Shown here: one piece after another, positions 46,584-56,036 of the stretch
How the letters are laid out: the number at the start of each line of letters is the position of its first letter
How positions within the stretch are numbered: position 1 is the first letter of the stretch
From: Lachnospiraceae bacterium
Lineage (GTDB): Bacteria; Bacillota; Clostridia; Lachnospirales; Lachnospiraceae
Length of the DNA stretch: 64,000 nt
Assembly: GCA_015057025.1 (NCBI GenBank)
Contig: SVFD01000001.1
Span: forward strand, 653,759-717,758
Reading direction: 5' to 3'
Position numbers and translations under genes: made by a program
The notes under the pieces: model-generated
Databases searched by the model: none
Told to the model about the DNA's origin: nothing
The model's input: only the letters and a program-made list of their open reading frames with translations

Positions 46584-47948
46584 ATGGGAGAGAAAAAATA
46601 CCTAAAATGGTATAACATGGTGGGTTACGGAACAGGAGATATTGCAGGAAATGTGGTGTATGCACTTTTATCTTCATTTGTAATGATTTATCTGACAAAT
46701 ACAGTTGGATTAAACGCAGGAATTGTAGGCACATTGATTGCAGTATCAAAATTGTTTGATGGCATCACCGATATCTTTTTTGGTTCGATGATTGACAAAA
46801 CGAAAAGCAAAATGGGTAAGGCAAGACCGTGGATGTTCTGGGGATTCTTCGGATGCGCAATTACATTATTCGGAGTATTTGCAATTCCTGTAAATATGGG
46901 TCAGACAGCACAGTATGCATGGTTCTTCATTGCTTATACATTGTTAAATGCAGTATTTTATACAGCAAACAATATTGCTTATTCGGCATTAACCGCTCTT
47001 GTAACCAAAAACAGTAAAGAACGAGTGCAGATGGGGTCTTTCAGATTCATGTTTGCATTCGGAACAAGTTTATTGATTCAGACGATTACGGTAGGCGCCG
47101 TAGACCTGCTTGGAGGTGGAGCAGCGGGATGGAGAGCAGTAGCAATCATCTATTGTATCGTAGGTGTTATTACAAATACACTTGCCGTATTATCGGTAAA
47201 AGAACTTCCCGAAGAAGAATTGAATGAAGTAAGTGCCGATGATGAAAAGAAAGATGATAAGCTTACATTAATCCAGTCGGCCAAATTATTGTTTACAAAT
47301 AAATATTATGTTATGATTTGTTTTGTATACATTCTTCAGCAGTTGTACGGGGCAATGATAAATATCGGTATATACTTTATGACATATGTACTGTTAAATA
47401 AAAACCTGTTTGGCGTATTTTCATGGGCGATCAATATACCTTTAATTATTGCACTGATATTTACCCCTACATTAGTTGCAAAATGGAAAGGGATGTATAA
47501 GTTAAATAAGTACAGCTATATGGTAGCAACGGTAGGGCGTTTGTTGGTAGTAGTTGCAGGATATATGGGAAGTGTTCCCTTAATGTTATTATTCACAGCT
47601 ATTGCGGCATTAGGACAGGGACCTTGGCAGGGCGATATGAATGCGGTAATTGCATCCTGCTCTGAATATACATATCTCAAAACCGGTAAAAGAATTGATG
47701 GTACAATGTATTCCTGTACATCGTTAGGTGTAAAGATTGGTGGCGGTCTTGGTACAGCACTTGCAGGCTGGATGCTTGATTTAAGCGGCTTTATCAACGG
47801 CGATACTGCAATTCAGCCGGACAGTTGTATCAGCATGATGTATTTTATGTATCTTTGGTTACCGTTCATTTTAGATTTGATTATTACAATCATTCTTTCT
47901 CTTATGAATGTTGAAGGAGCTAATAGAAAGTTAAAAGAAAATAAATAA
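46584..47948 (+). CDS. GPH-family (MelB-like) galactoside:cation symporter
   Basis: A 454-residue membrane protein with about 12 segments. The N-terminal KWYNMVGYGTGDIAGN is typical of the glycoside-pentoside-hexuronide:cation family, with DKTKSKMGKARPWM in the 2-3 loop. No C-terminal EIIA domain is fused, unlike some LacS proteins. Leads the operon with beta-galactosidase and Leloir genes, so lactose or another beta-galactoside is the probable substrate. Strong AAGGAGG site. Confidence 0.9.
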   Translation: MGEKKYLKWYNMVGYGTGDIAGNVVYALLSSFVMIYLTNTVGLNAGIVGTLIAVSKLFDGITDIFFGSMIDKTKSKMGKARPWMFWGFFGCAITLFGVFAIPVNMGQTAQYAWFFIAYTLLNAVFYTANNIAYSALTALVTKNSKERVQMGSFRFMFAFGTSLLIQTITVGAVDLLGGGAAGWRAVAIIYCIVGVITNTLAVLSVKELPEEELNEVSADDEKKDDKLTLIQSAKLLFTNKYYVMICFVYILQQLYGAMINIGIYFMTYVLLNKNLFGVFSWAINIPLIIALIFTPTLVAKWKGMYKLNKYSYMVATVGRLLVVVAGYMGSVPLMLLFTAIAALGQGPWQGDMNAVIASCSEYTYLKTGKRIDGTMYSCTSLGVKIGGGLGTALAGWMLDLSGFINGDTAIQPDSCISMMYFMYLWLPFILDLIITIILSLMNVEGANRKLKENK

Positions 47949-48004
47949 AATATGATAGCCACTGGAGTTTTGCTTTAGAGGCTATGACAGAAAGAGAGGT
48001 TAAT

Positions 48005-49903
48005 ATGAACGCAGATATTAAATGGCTGGATAATCCTGAAATTTTTAGAATAAATCAGATAGAAGCACATAGTGACCATAGGTATTATTTAAACTATACA
48101 GATTTAGAAAAAGGTAACAATGAAATGACACAATCCTTAAACGGATGTTGGAATTTTTGTTTCAGTAAAAATGCTAAGAGCAGACCGATAAACTTTTATG
48201 AGGAAAACTTTGATTTAAGTAATTTTGATAAAATTATGGTTCCCGGACATATTGAGTTGGCAGGTTATGACCAAATTCGTTATATCAATACAATGTATCC
48301 TTGGGAAGGAAAAGAATATCGCAGAGGTGCATATTCTTTAGATAATGCTGGGAATGGTGCAGGGATGTTTAGTGAAGCGGAATATAATCCGGTAGGTTCC
48401 TATCTAACCAGATTTGATTTGGATGAAGGCCTTTGTAAAAAGCGTATTCACATTTGCTTTGAGGGTGTGGAGCAGGCTATGTACGTGTGGTTAAATGGTG
48501 AATTCGTTGGATATGCGGAAGATAGTTTTACACCGTCCGAATTTGATTTAACTCCATACATCAGAGAAAAGAATAATGTATTAGCGGTTGAAGTACACAA
48601 AATGAGTACTGCTGCATTTTTGGAGGATCAGGATTTTTTCAGGTTTTTTGGAATCTTTCGAAATGTTACCTTGAAAGCAATACCTGATACACATGTGCAG
48701 GATGTGTGGATTCATCCAATGCTGAATCAGGATAATGAAAGTGGTGAAATTTCAGTAAATATAAAAGTGTCTGCTACTAAGAAATGCAAAAAAAGTGCGA
48801 AGTTTATACTTGCGGATAAGTATGGAAATAAAATGTTGAGTGAGAACATCTTTTTGGAAGAAAATGCCGGAAACGTAGAAGGATGCATTAAGGCTGATGT
48901 GGAAAAGGTAACTCCCTGGGATAATCATAATCCGTATTTGTATAGTACATTTATAGAATTATATGAAGATGAACAACTTGTGGAAGTAATTCCATATAAG
49001 GTTGGTTTTAGAAGACTTGAAATTATTGACAAGGTTATGTTTTTAAACGGCAAGAGATTGATTCTTGTAGGAGTAAACAGACATGAATGGAGTGCAAAGA
49101 CCGGACGAGTAATCGGAATGGAAGAGATGATTTCTGATATGAACTGCATTAAAAGAAATAATATAAATGCAGTAAGAACCTGTCACTATCCGGACCAAAT
49201 ACCTTGGTATTATATGTGCGACGGAGAAGGAATTTACCTGATGTCAGAGACAAATCTGGAAAGTCATGGTTCCTTCCAAAAGTTGGGAGCAATCGAACCT
49301 TCCTGCAATGTGCCGGGTTCTATTCCGCAGTGGAGAGAAGCCGTAATTGACAGAGCGAGAAATAATTTTGAGACTTTTAAGAATCATACATCATTATTGT
49401 TCTGGTCTTTGGGAAATGAATCCTACGCCGGAGATGATATCGAAGCGATGAATAAATACTTCAAAGATAAAAATGATGGAAGACTGGTTCATTACGAGAG
49501 TTCTTATTACAATAGAGCCTATGAAGATACTGTTTCAGATATGGAGAGCAGAATGTATGCAAAACCTGCTGATGTTGAAGATTATCTCATAAATAGTGCG
49601 AAGAAACCGTATCTTTTATGCGAATTTATGCATGACATGGGTAATTCCATGGGAGGACTTGGTTCTTACATGAAGTTGATTGATAAGTATGATATGTATC
49701 AGGGCGGTTTTATCTGGGATTTTATCGATCAGGCAATCTTGGTAAAAGATGAAGTGACTGGAAAGGAAGTTCTTCGTTATGGCGGAGACTTTGATGACAG
49801 ACCGGCAGATTATGAGTTTTCCGCTAACGGAATTGTTTTTGCAGATAGAAGAGAAAAACCGGCAATGCAGGAAGTGAGGTATTACTATGGAATGTACATC
49901 TAA
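48005..49903 (+). CDS. lacL: beta-galactosidase large subunit (GH2, LacL type)
   Basis: A 632-residue protein from ATG 48005, preferred over an in-frame ATG at 47984 because AGAGAGG lies between them. It carries the GH2 sugar-binding, immunoglobulin-like and catalytic barrel domains: acid/base Glu472 in SLGNES and nucleophile Glu540 in LLCEFMH. It ends where single-chain LacZ would continue into the small domain. The next gene supplies that part and overlaps it by 17 bp, the arrangement of lactobacillar LacL-LacM heterodimers. Hydrolyses lactose to glucose and galactose. Confidence 0.92.
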   Translation: MNADIKWLDNPEIFRINQIEAHSDHRYYLNYTDLEKGNNEMTQSLNGCWNFCFSKNAKSRPINFYEENFDLSNFDKIMVPGHIELAGYDQIRYINTMYPWEGKEYRRGAYSLDNAGNGAGMFSEAEYNPVGSYLTRFDLDEGLCKKRIHICFEGVEQAMYVWLNGEFVGYAEDSFTPSEFDLTPYIREKNNVLAVEVHKMSTAAFLEDQDFFRFFGIFRNVTLKAIPDTHVQDVWIHPMLNQDNESGEISVNIKVSATKKCKKSAKFILADKYGNKMLSENIFLEENAGNVEGCIKADVEKVTPWDNHNPYLYSTFIELYEDEQLVEVIPYKVGFRRLEIIDKVMFLNGKRLILVGVNRHEWSAKTGRVIGMEEMISDMNCIKRNNINAVRTCHYPDQIPWYYMCDGEGIYLMSETNLESHGSFQKLGAIEPSCNVPGSIPQWREAVIDRARNNFETFKNHTSLLFWSLGNESYAGDDIEAMNKYFKDKNDGRLVHYESSYYNRAYEDTVSDMESRMYAKPADVEDYLINSAKKPYLLCEFMHDMGNSMGGLGSYMKLIDKYDMYQGGFIWDFIDQAILVKDEVTGKEVLRYGGDFDDRPADYEFSANGIVFADRREKPAMQEVRYYYGMYI

Positions 49904-50840
49904 AACATTAAGAGTAGTATATGGTGACTTTACACTGGGTGTTCATGGAGAAGGGTTTGATTATATTTTCTCATACGCACAGGGCGGTTTGGAATCCCTT
50001 GTAAAGAATGGGTATGAATGGCTTTACCGTTGTCCCAAACCCACATTTTGGAGAGCATTGACAGATAATGATAGGGGAAGCAAGTTTCATATAAAAAGTG
50101 GTAGCTGGCTTGCGGCGGATATGTTTATTGACTGCAAGGATGTAGAGGTGATTACAGATGGTGTTTCGCAGGGAAAACCTTGTGCACCGGATAATAATAA
50201 ATACGGCGCAGACGTTTTTGCAAATGAAATTACAGTAAAATATATTTACGAAACAATTACAACTCCTTCCACTATCGTAACCGTAACATACTGTGTGAAC
50301 GGTGAAGGAAAAATTACTGTAAATGTTTCATATAAGGGGGCGAAAGGCTTGCCTGAGCTTCCGGTATTTGGTTTACGATTTATCATGCCGACTTTGGCTG
50401 ATAAATATATGTATGAAGGACTTTCCGGAGAAACTTATCCGGATCGTAAGGCAGGAGCGGTAAAAGGGGTGTATGAGATAAATGATTTAAGTCTGACGCC
50501 ATACCTTGTACCGCAGGAATGTGGTATGAGAATGGACTCGGATTGGCTTGAAGTAACAAGACATACAAGTCTTAATAACAGCAGAAAAGACAATTCAGTA
50601 CAGACATTAAGAATTGAAAAAGATAAAGATACATTTGCATTCTCCTGCCTTCCTTATACGGCAAGTGAGATTGAGAATGCAACACATCATGAGGAACTTC
50701 CTCCGGCAAGAAGGACGGTACTTTGTATATATGGTGCAGTAAGAGGCGTTGGAGGTATCGACAGTTGGGGAAGTGATGTGGAGGAAGAGTATCACATTAA
50801 CGCGGAAGAAGATATCACATATTCTTTCGTAATTTGTTAA
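49887..50840 (+). CDS. lacM: beta-galactosidase small subunit (LacM type)
   Basis: A 317-residue Bgal_small_N domain protein equivalent to the C-terminal domain of LacZ: GGLESLVKNGYEWLYRCPKPTFWRALTDNDRG near residues 34-66 matches the family core. It has no catalytic residues of its own and must pair with LacL. It starts inside lacL with GTGAGG as ribosome site, so the two chains are translationally coupled. The sizes (632 and 317) match known LacL and LacM. Confidence 0.92.
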   Translation: MECTSKTLRVVYGDFTLGVHGEGFDYIFSYAQGGLESLVKNGYEWLYRCPKPTFWRALTDNDRGSKFHIKSGSWLAADMFIDCKDVEVITDGVSQGKPCAPDNNKYGADVFANEITVKYIYETITTPSTIVTVTYCVNGEGKITVNVSYKGAKGLPELPVFGLRFIMPTLADKYMYEGLSGETYPDRKAGAVKGVYEINDLSLTPYLVPQECGMRMDSDWLEVTRHTSLNNSRKDNSVQTLRIEKDKDTFAFSCLPYTASEIENATHHEELPPARRTVLCIYGAVRGVGGIDSWGSDVEEEYHINAEEDITYSFVIC

Positions 50841-50860
50841 AAAGAAATGGGGGAGCCAAT

Positions 50861-52138
50861 ATGCAGACGCAAGTAATGATTAAGACAATTGAAAATGGCG
50901 AGATTGATGACAGATTATTAGATATCTACGTAGATGCTACGAAGCTGGCATACCAGAAAGAGCGTTACATTAAAGCTATAAAAATATTTGAAACCCATTA
51001 TGGTGCCGGTGAAGCAGAAATATTCAGTGCACCGGGAAGAAGTGAAGTGGGCGGAAACCATACAGACCATCAGCATGGCGAGGTTCTGGCTGCATCCATT
51101 AATCTTGATACCCTAGGAGTTGTAAGGGAAACAGATGATAATTTGATAAAAATTATTTCAGATGATTATGATGAAGTAGTTATTTCGCTGGATGACATTG
51201 AAGCAAAAGAGAAAGAAAAAGAAACTACGACAGCACTGATAAAAGGAGTAATTGCAGGTTTTGTGGAAGGCGGGCATAAAGTTGGCGGGTTCTGCGCCTA
51301 TATAACCAGCGATGTTTTGATAGGAGCAGGTCTTTCTTCATCAGCAGCTTTCGAGACTTTAATCGGAACCATATTATCCGGGCTGTATAACGATATGAAG
51401 GTTTCGGCTGTTGAAATTGCTATTATCGGACAGTATGCAGAGAATGTATATTTTGGAAAACCTTGTGGGCTTATGGATCAAATGGCTTGTTCAGTTGGAA
51501 ATCTGGTACACATTGATTTTAAAAATCCAAAAAATCCGGAGGTTGAGAAACTGGATTTTAATATGAGTGAACATGGGTACAGTTTATGTATCACAGATAC
51601 AAAAGGTTCTCATGCAGACTTGACAGATGAATATGCAGCCGTGCCTCAGGAAATGAAAGCTGTTGCAAACTATTTTGGAAAAGAAGTATTGCGCGATGTT
51701 ACATATGCGGATGTTATCAAAGAGATTGTAGCACTTAGAAAGACCCTTGGAGACAGAAGTGTACTTCGAGCAGTTCATTTCCTGTGTGAAAATGAAAGAG
51801 TGGTTAAAGAAGTAAATGCCTTGAAATGGGGCGATATGAATTTGTTTTTGGAAAATGTGAAAGCGTCCGGGGATTCATCTTTTAAGTATTTGCAAAATGT
51901 GTACTCCAATAATGATGTTGAAAACCAGAATATTTCAATTGCATTGATGATGAGTGATGTTTTACTTAAAACAGAAGGCGTAAGCAGAGTTCACGGCGGT
52001 GGTTTTGCAGGAACCATTCAGGCATTTGTAAAAAATGATTTTGTGGCAACTTACAAAGCGCAGATGGACCATATTTTTGGTGAAGGTGCTTGTAAGGATT
52101 TAAGAATCAGAAAATATGGCGGTATGAAAGTTTTATAA
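50861..52138 (+). CDS. galK: galactokinase
   Basis: A 425-residue GHMP kinase from ATG 50861 (GGGGGAG site). Galactokinase signature GRSEVGGNHTDHQHG (residues about 59-73) and ATP-binding GAGLSSSAAFE (about 144-154) are intact; the C-terminal RVHGGGFAGTIQ is the third GHMP motif. Phosphorylates galactose from the beta-galactosidase reaction. It is longer than typical GalK (about 390), with an N-terminal extension of about 40 residues. Confidence 0.94.
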   Translation: MQTQVMIKTIENGEIDDRLLDIYVDATKLAYQKERYIKAIKIFETHYGAGEAEIFSAPGRSEVGGNHTDHQHGEVLAASINLDTLGVVRETDDNLIKIISDDYDEVVISLDDIEAKEKEKETTTALIKGVIAGFVEGGHKVGGFCAYITSDVLIGAGLSSSAAFETLIGTILSGLYNDMKVSAVEIAIIGQYAENVYFGKPCGLMDQMACSVGNLVHIDFKNPKNPEVEKLDFNMSEHGYSLCITDTKGSHADLTDEYAAVPQEMKAVANYFGKEVLRDVTYADVIKEIVALRKTLGDRSVLRAVHFLCENERVVKEVNALKWGDMNLFLENVKASGDSSFKYLQNVYSNNDVENQNISIALMMSDVLLKTEGVSRVHGGGFAGTIQAFVKNDFVATYKAQMDHIFGEGACKDLRIRKYGGMKVL

Positions 52139-52151
52139 GAGGAGGGTGTAA

Positions 52152-53138
52152 ATGATGAGAATTTTAGTGTTAGGCGGAGCCGGTTATATTGGTTCACATA
52201 CGGTTTATGAGTTGATTGATGCAGGTCATGAAGTGGTTGTTATTGATAATCTGTTAACCGGATTTAGAGCAGCTGTGCATCCGCAGGCTAAGTTTTATGA
52301 AGGGGATATCCGAGATAAGAAATTCTTAGATGAAGTGTTTGAGAAGGAGCAGATTGACGGAATTATTCATTTTGCTGCAAGTTCACAGGTTGGCGAGAGT
52401 ATGATAAATCCGTTGAAGTATTATAATAATAACCTTTGTGGAACGGAAGTGCTTTTAGAGAGTATGGTTGCACATGGTATCGATAAAATTGTATTTTCTT
52501 CTACGGCAGCGACATACGGAGAGCCTGAAAGCATCCCTATTTTGGAGAGTGACAGAACAGTACCGACAAACTGTTACGGGGAAACAAAGCTTTCTATGGA
52601 AAAGATGTTCAAGTGGACCGCCAAGGCACATAATTTAAGATATGTTTCTCTCAGATATTTTAATGCCTGTGGTGCACACCCTAACGGAAAGATTGGAGAA
52701 GCACATAATCCTGAGACACACCTGATTCCGCTAATCTTACAAGTGCCCAATGGAAAGCGTGAGTATATTTCCGTATTTGGAAATGATTATGATACAAAGG
52801 ATGGTACCTGTATCAGAGATTATATTCATGTAAATGATTTGGCACAGGCACATATCCTTGCCATGGAGTATTTAGCAAAAGGTGGAGAAAGCGACATTTT
52901 TAACCTTGGAAACGGAGTAGGATTTACGGTAAAAGAAGTAATTGATGTGGCCAGGGAAGTAACGGGTCATCCGATTCCGGCAAAAGAAGAACCCAGAAGA
53001 GCCGGCGATCCTTCTACATTGATTGCATCCAGCACAAAGGCTAAGACAGTTCTCGGATGGAATCCCCAATATGCAGATCTGCGTACCATTATCAGGACAG
53101 CATGGGAGTGGCATGTAAATCATCCAAACGGATATTAG
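52152..53138 (+). CDS. galE: UDP-glucose 4-epimerase
   Basis: A 328-residue short-chain dehydrogenase-fold enzyme. NAD motif GGAGYIGSH (residues 8-16), catalytic YGETK and SSTAATYGEP are present. Interconverts UDP-galactose and UDP-glucose in the Leloir pathway. Two tandem ATGs (52152 and 52155) could serve as start after GGAGGG. Confidence 0.96.
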   Translation: MMRILVLGGAGYIGSHTVYELIDAGHEVVVIDNLLTGFRAAVHPQAKFYEGDIRDKKFLDEVFEKEQIDGIIHFAASSQVGESMINPLKYYNNNLCGTEVLLESMVAHGIDKIVFSSTAATYGEPESIPILESDRTVPTNCYGETKLSMEKMFKWTAKAHNLRYVSLRYFNACGAHPNGKIGEAHNPETHLIPLILQVPNGKREYISVFGNDYDTKDGTCIRDYIHVNDLAQAHILAMEYLAKGGESDIFNLGNGVGFTVKEVIDVAREVTGHPIPAKEEPRRAGDPSTLIASSTKAKTVLGWNPQYADLRTIIRTAWEWHVNHPNGY

Positions 53139-53161
53139 AATAGATATGGGAGGGCTTTGAT

Positions 53162-54643
53162 ATGGATAAGTTGATTTCTGAGTTAGTAAGTTATGGAATG
53201 GTAAATGGACTTATTGCAGAAGAAGATAAGATATATGTAATAAACAGATTGTTGGAGTTGTTTGGGAAAAAGGATTTTACCTGGAGCGAGGAGACTGTAA
53301 GGCCGATACATCAGATTCTTGAAGATATGATGTGTTGTGCTTTAGAGCTTGGAATCATGGAAGATGATACTATAACGACCAAGGACTTGTTTGATACCAA
53401 AATTATGGGACTGATTACACCGATGCCTTCGCAGGTGAGGGCACGTTTTAATGAATTGTATGCTCAAGAACCTAATCTTGCTACACAATTTTATTACAAG
53501 TTCAGTCAGGATACAAACTATATCAGAAGAGACAGAATCGAGAAGGATGAGAAGTGGACCACTGATACAGAGTATGGCCGGATTGACATTACCATTAATC
53601 TTTCAAAGCCTGAAAAAGACCCCAGAGATATAGCAAAAGCAGCTTTGCAGAAGAAAAATGAATATCCCAAGTGCTTGCTTTGTGAGGAAAATGAAGGATA
53701 TGCCGGACATATCAGTCACCCGGCAAGACAAAATCACAGAATTATTCCGGTGAGTCTGGCAGGATGTGATTACTATTTTCAGTACTCTCCGTATGTGTAT
53801 TACAACGAGCATTGTATTGTGTTTAATAAGGAACATATTCCTATGAAAATTGATAGAAAGGTATTTGCGAAACTTCTTGATTTTGTAAAACAGTTTCCGC
53901 ATTACATAGTAGGCTCCAATGCAGACCTGCCAATTGTAGGAGGCTCTATTTTAAGTCATGACCATTTTCAGGGAGGTTCTTATCAGTTTGCTATGGCAAA
54001 AGCCCCTTATGAGTATATGTTTAAGATAAAGGGATACGAGGATGTGACAACCGGCATTATAAAATGGCCTATGTCAGTGATTAGATTACAGAGTGAGAAC
54101 ATTGAGCGAATTGTAGATTTATCTGATTATATATTAAATGTATGGCGTGAATATTCAGATGAGGAGGCATTTATTTTTAGTGAAACCAATGGTAACCCTC
54201 ATAATACCATTACACCGATTGCACGTATGAATGGTAATTTATATGAGATGGATTTAGTGCTTCGAAATAATATTACTACAGAAGAAAAGCCTTGGGGCGT
54301 GTACCATCCGGATGAGAAGCTTCACCATATCAAAAAGGAGAATATCGGTCTCATTGAGGTTATGGGACTGGCTGTTTTACCGGCAAGACTAAAAAAAGAA
54401 ATGATTCTGTTGGAAGAGGCTATTCTTGCAGGAAAAGATATAAGAGCAATTGATGAAATTGAAAAGCATGCAGATTGGGTAGAGGAATGGTGTGGTAATT
54501 ATGAGATTACTGCAGACAATATCAATCAGATAATCAAGGATGAGATTGCTAATGTATTCGTAGAGGTTCTGGAATGTGCAGGGGTATATAAGCGCACTGA
54601 GAAAGGACAGAATGCATTTAAAAAATTTGTTTCCTCTTTGTAG
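53162..54643 (+). CDS. galT: galactose-1-phosphate uridylyltransferase, class II
   Basis: A 493-residue class II GalT, the Firmicute form unrelated in length to the E. coli type. Family segments MPSQVRARFNELY, NYIRRDRI, LPIVGGSILSHDHFQGG and NPHNTITPIARM are visible. Converts galactose 1-phosphate and UDP-glucose to glucose 1-phosphate and UDP-galactose. GGGAGGG precedes the ATG. Completes galK-galE-galT. Confidence 0.96.
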   Translation: MDKLISELVSYGMVNGLIAEEDKIYVINRLLELFGKKDFTWSEETVRPIHQILEDMMCCALELGIMEDDTITTKDLFDTKIMGLITPMPSQVRARFNELYAQEPNLATQFYYKFSQDTNYIRRDRIEKDEKWTTDTEYGRIDITINLSKPEKDPRDIAKAALQKKNEYPKCLLCEENEGYAGHISHPARQNHRIIPVSLAGCDYYFQYSPYVYYNEHCIVFNKEHIPMKIDRKVFAKLLDFVKQFPHYIVGSNADLPIVGGSILSHDHFQGGSYQFAMAKAPYEYMFKIKGYEDVTTGIIKWPMSVIRLQSENIERIVDLSDYILNVWREYSDEEAFIFSETNGNPHNTITPIARMNGNLYEMDLVLRNNITTEEKPWGVYHPDEKLHHIKKENIGLIEVMGLAVLPARLKKEMILLEEAILAGKDIRAIDEIEKHADWVEEWCGNYEITADNINQIIKDEIANVFVEVLECAGVYKRTEKGQNAFKKFVSSL

Positions 54644-54690
54644 TGAAAGAATAATGTAAGCCGGTAAGTTTAGGCAGAGGAGATGAATAA

Positions 54691-55491
54691 ATGTATCCTG
54701 CATATGAAACAAGAAACAAAGAAATTGCTTATGAATATAAGGATTCTGTGCATGTGCCGCCTCACTTGCATGAAGCTATTGAGGTGGTATATGTAATAAA
54801 GGGAAGCGTAGAATTAGGTGTGGGAAAGGAACTGTACCATTTAAACGAGGGTGATTTAGGGGTTGTCTTTCCTAACATCATTCATCACTATCAGGTTTTT
54901 GCGGAAGGGGAAAATACGGCAATATATTTATTTATTGAGCCAACGTTGTTTACAGGATTTTTGGAAGATTTGAAATTATATTGTCCGGAAAATCCAGTCA
55001 TTACCAAAGAAAATCTTCAAAGCGACATTGTGTCTGCCGTAAAAATGCTAACCAAAATTGATGCGGAAAAATCTCTTATGAGTCATGCATATGCACAAAT
55101 GATATTGGCATATGTATTCACAAATGTAAAATTAGTAGAAAAAGATTCTGTTAAAGATGATAATTTAATTTATAATGCAGTTTCGTATGTAGCTACGAAT
55201 TTCAGAGAAAGTATATCACTTGAAAATATGGCGCAGGATTTGGGGGTAAGCAAATATGTTCTTTCGCGTATGTTTGCAAAAACATTTCATTGTAATTTTT
55301 GTAAATACGTTAATAAAATAAGATTGAATTATGCAGTCTCCTATTTGGAGAATTCAGATATTTCCATCACGGAATTGTGCTTAGAGTGTGGATTTGACAG
55401 TCAGAGAACCTTTAATCGGGTATTTAAGGAAGAATATAAAATGACTCCGAGAGAATATCGATATCATATACACGCCGGTATGCGAAAATAG
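54691..55491 (+). CDS. AraC-family regulator of the galactose genes
   Basis: A 266-residue AraC regulator: cupin domain (PPHLHEAIEVVYVIKGSVELGVGKE, then GDLGVVFPNIIHHYQ) and two C-terminal helix-turn-helix units (SLENMAQDLGVSKYVLSRMFAK and ITELCLECGFDSQRTFNRVFKE, ending MTPREYRYH). It follows galT by 47 nt on the same strand and may form part of the operon, giving the locus two AraC proteins. Its effector and targets are not determined. Confidence 0.88.
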   Translation: MYPAYETRNKEIAYEYKDSVHVPPHLHEAIEVVYVIKGSVELGVGKELYHLNEGDLGVVFPNIIHHYQVFAEGENTAIYLFIEPTLFTGFLEDLKLYCPENPVITKENLQSDIVSAVKMLTKIDAEKSLMSHAYAQMILAYVFTNVKLVEKDSVKDDNLIYNAVSYVATNFRESISLENMAQDLGVSKYVLSRMFAKTFHCNFCKYVNKIRLNYAVSYLENSDISITELCLECGFDSQRTFNRVFKEEYKMTPREYRYHIHAGMRK

Positions 55492-55565
55492 GAACTTTTA
55501 ATAGCGTTTCTGCAACCAATAACAAGAGGTTTACGTAATTTTTTGAAATTTTTTTAAAAAACTAA

Positions 55566-55594
55566 TTGACAACAGAAAAACAAAGTGCTATTTT
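55566..55594 (+). promoter_or_regulatory. promoter of the T-box transcript
   Basis: TTGACA (55566-55571), a 17-bp spacer and TATTTT (55589-55594). Near-consensus, placing the start of the leader at about 55601. Confidence 0.8.
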
Positions 55595-55597
55595 AAG

Positions 55598-55863
55598 ACT
55601 TGTGAAAGGCAACGACGAAGAAGACCCGGAAGTGCTGATTTTCAGAGAGTCATCGGTTGGTGTGAGATGACAGTCAAGTGTCCAAGTGGTTATCCCTTCT
55701 GAGCCGGAATCCCCAAAGCATAATTGCGAGTAGACGATTCCCGTGATGTCGCGTTAAGACAAAAGACTTGATGGAGTCTGCGAGAGGTGTTATGAACACA
55801 ATTTGAGTGGTACCGCGGGTAGAATGTTACTCGTCTCAAAGAAATCTTTGAGGCGAGTTTTTT
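55598..55863 (+). promoter_or_regulatory. T-box riboswitch with terminator
   Basis: A full T-box leader. The distal stem I has AGAGAG then TCATC-loop-GATGA with GGTTGG. The conserved T-box TGGTACCGCG is at 55808-55817. The terminator ACTCGTCTCAAAG/CTTTGAGGCGAGT (55829-55858) is followed by seven T. TGGT implies a tRNA with discriminator A. The specifier triplet lies within about 55675-55696; GTT (Val) is the best reading by position and ATC (Ile) is possible, but I could not fold it with certainty. Uncharged tRNA should allow read-through into the acyl-CoA synthetase gene. Confidence 0.88.
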
Positions 55864-55970
55864 TATATTTACAGGTTCCCTGTAAATATAAAAGAAGATG
55901 CGCACCTCGCAGAGCGGAAAATAATGCTACGCATTCTGCTCGGGCGCGAAGAATTTGCAAGCAAATTCTT
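55864..55970. repeat. two perfect hairpins between T-box and gene
   Basis: TATATTTACAGG-TTC-CCTGTAAATATA (55864-55890) and AAGAATTTGC-AA-GCAAATTCTT (55949-55970) are perfect inverted repeats flanking a GC-rich, partly self-complementary core. With the T-box they fill the 545-bp gene-free stretch 55492-56036. The hairpin-core-hairpin layout suggests a small inserted element. Confidence 0.5.
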
Positions 55971-56036
55971 ATTTTAAACGTGATTACAACGCAAATCATG
56001 CAGACCATTTATTTTAATTAAATGGAGGAAAAAGAA

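Noticed and set aside
55675..55684. TCC (serine) as T-box specifier
   Set aside because: The T-box reads TGGT, which pairs with discriminator A. Bacterial serine tRNAs usually carry G there, so serine is unlikely.
55803..56021. A 72-codon frame in the T-box leader
   Set aside because: It starts inside the T-box and crosses the terminator and the hairpins. It is a leader, not a gene.
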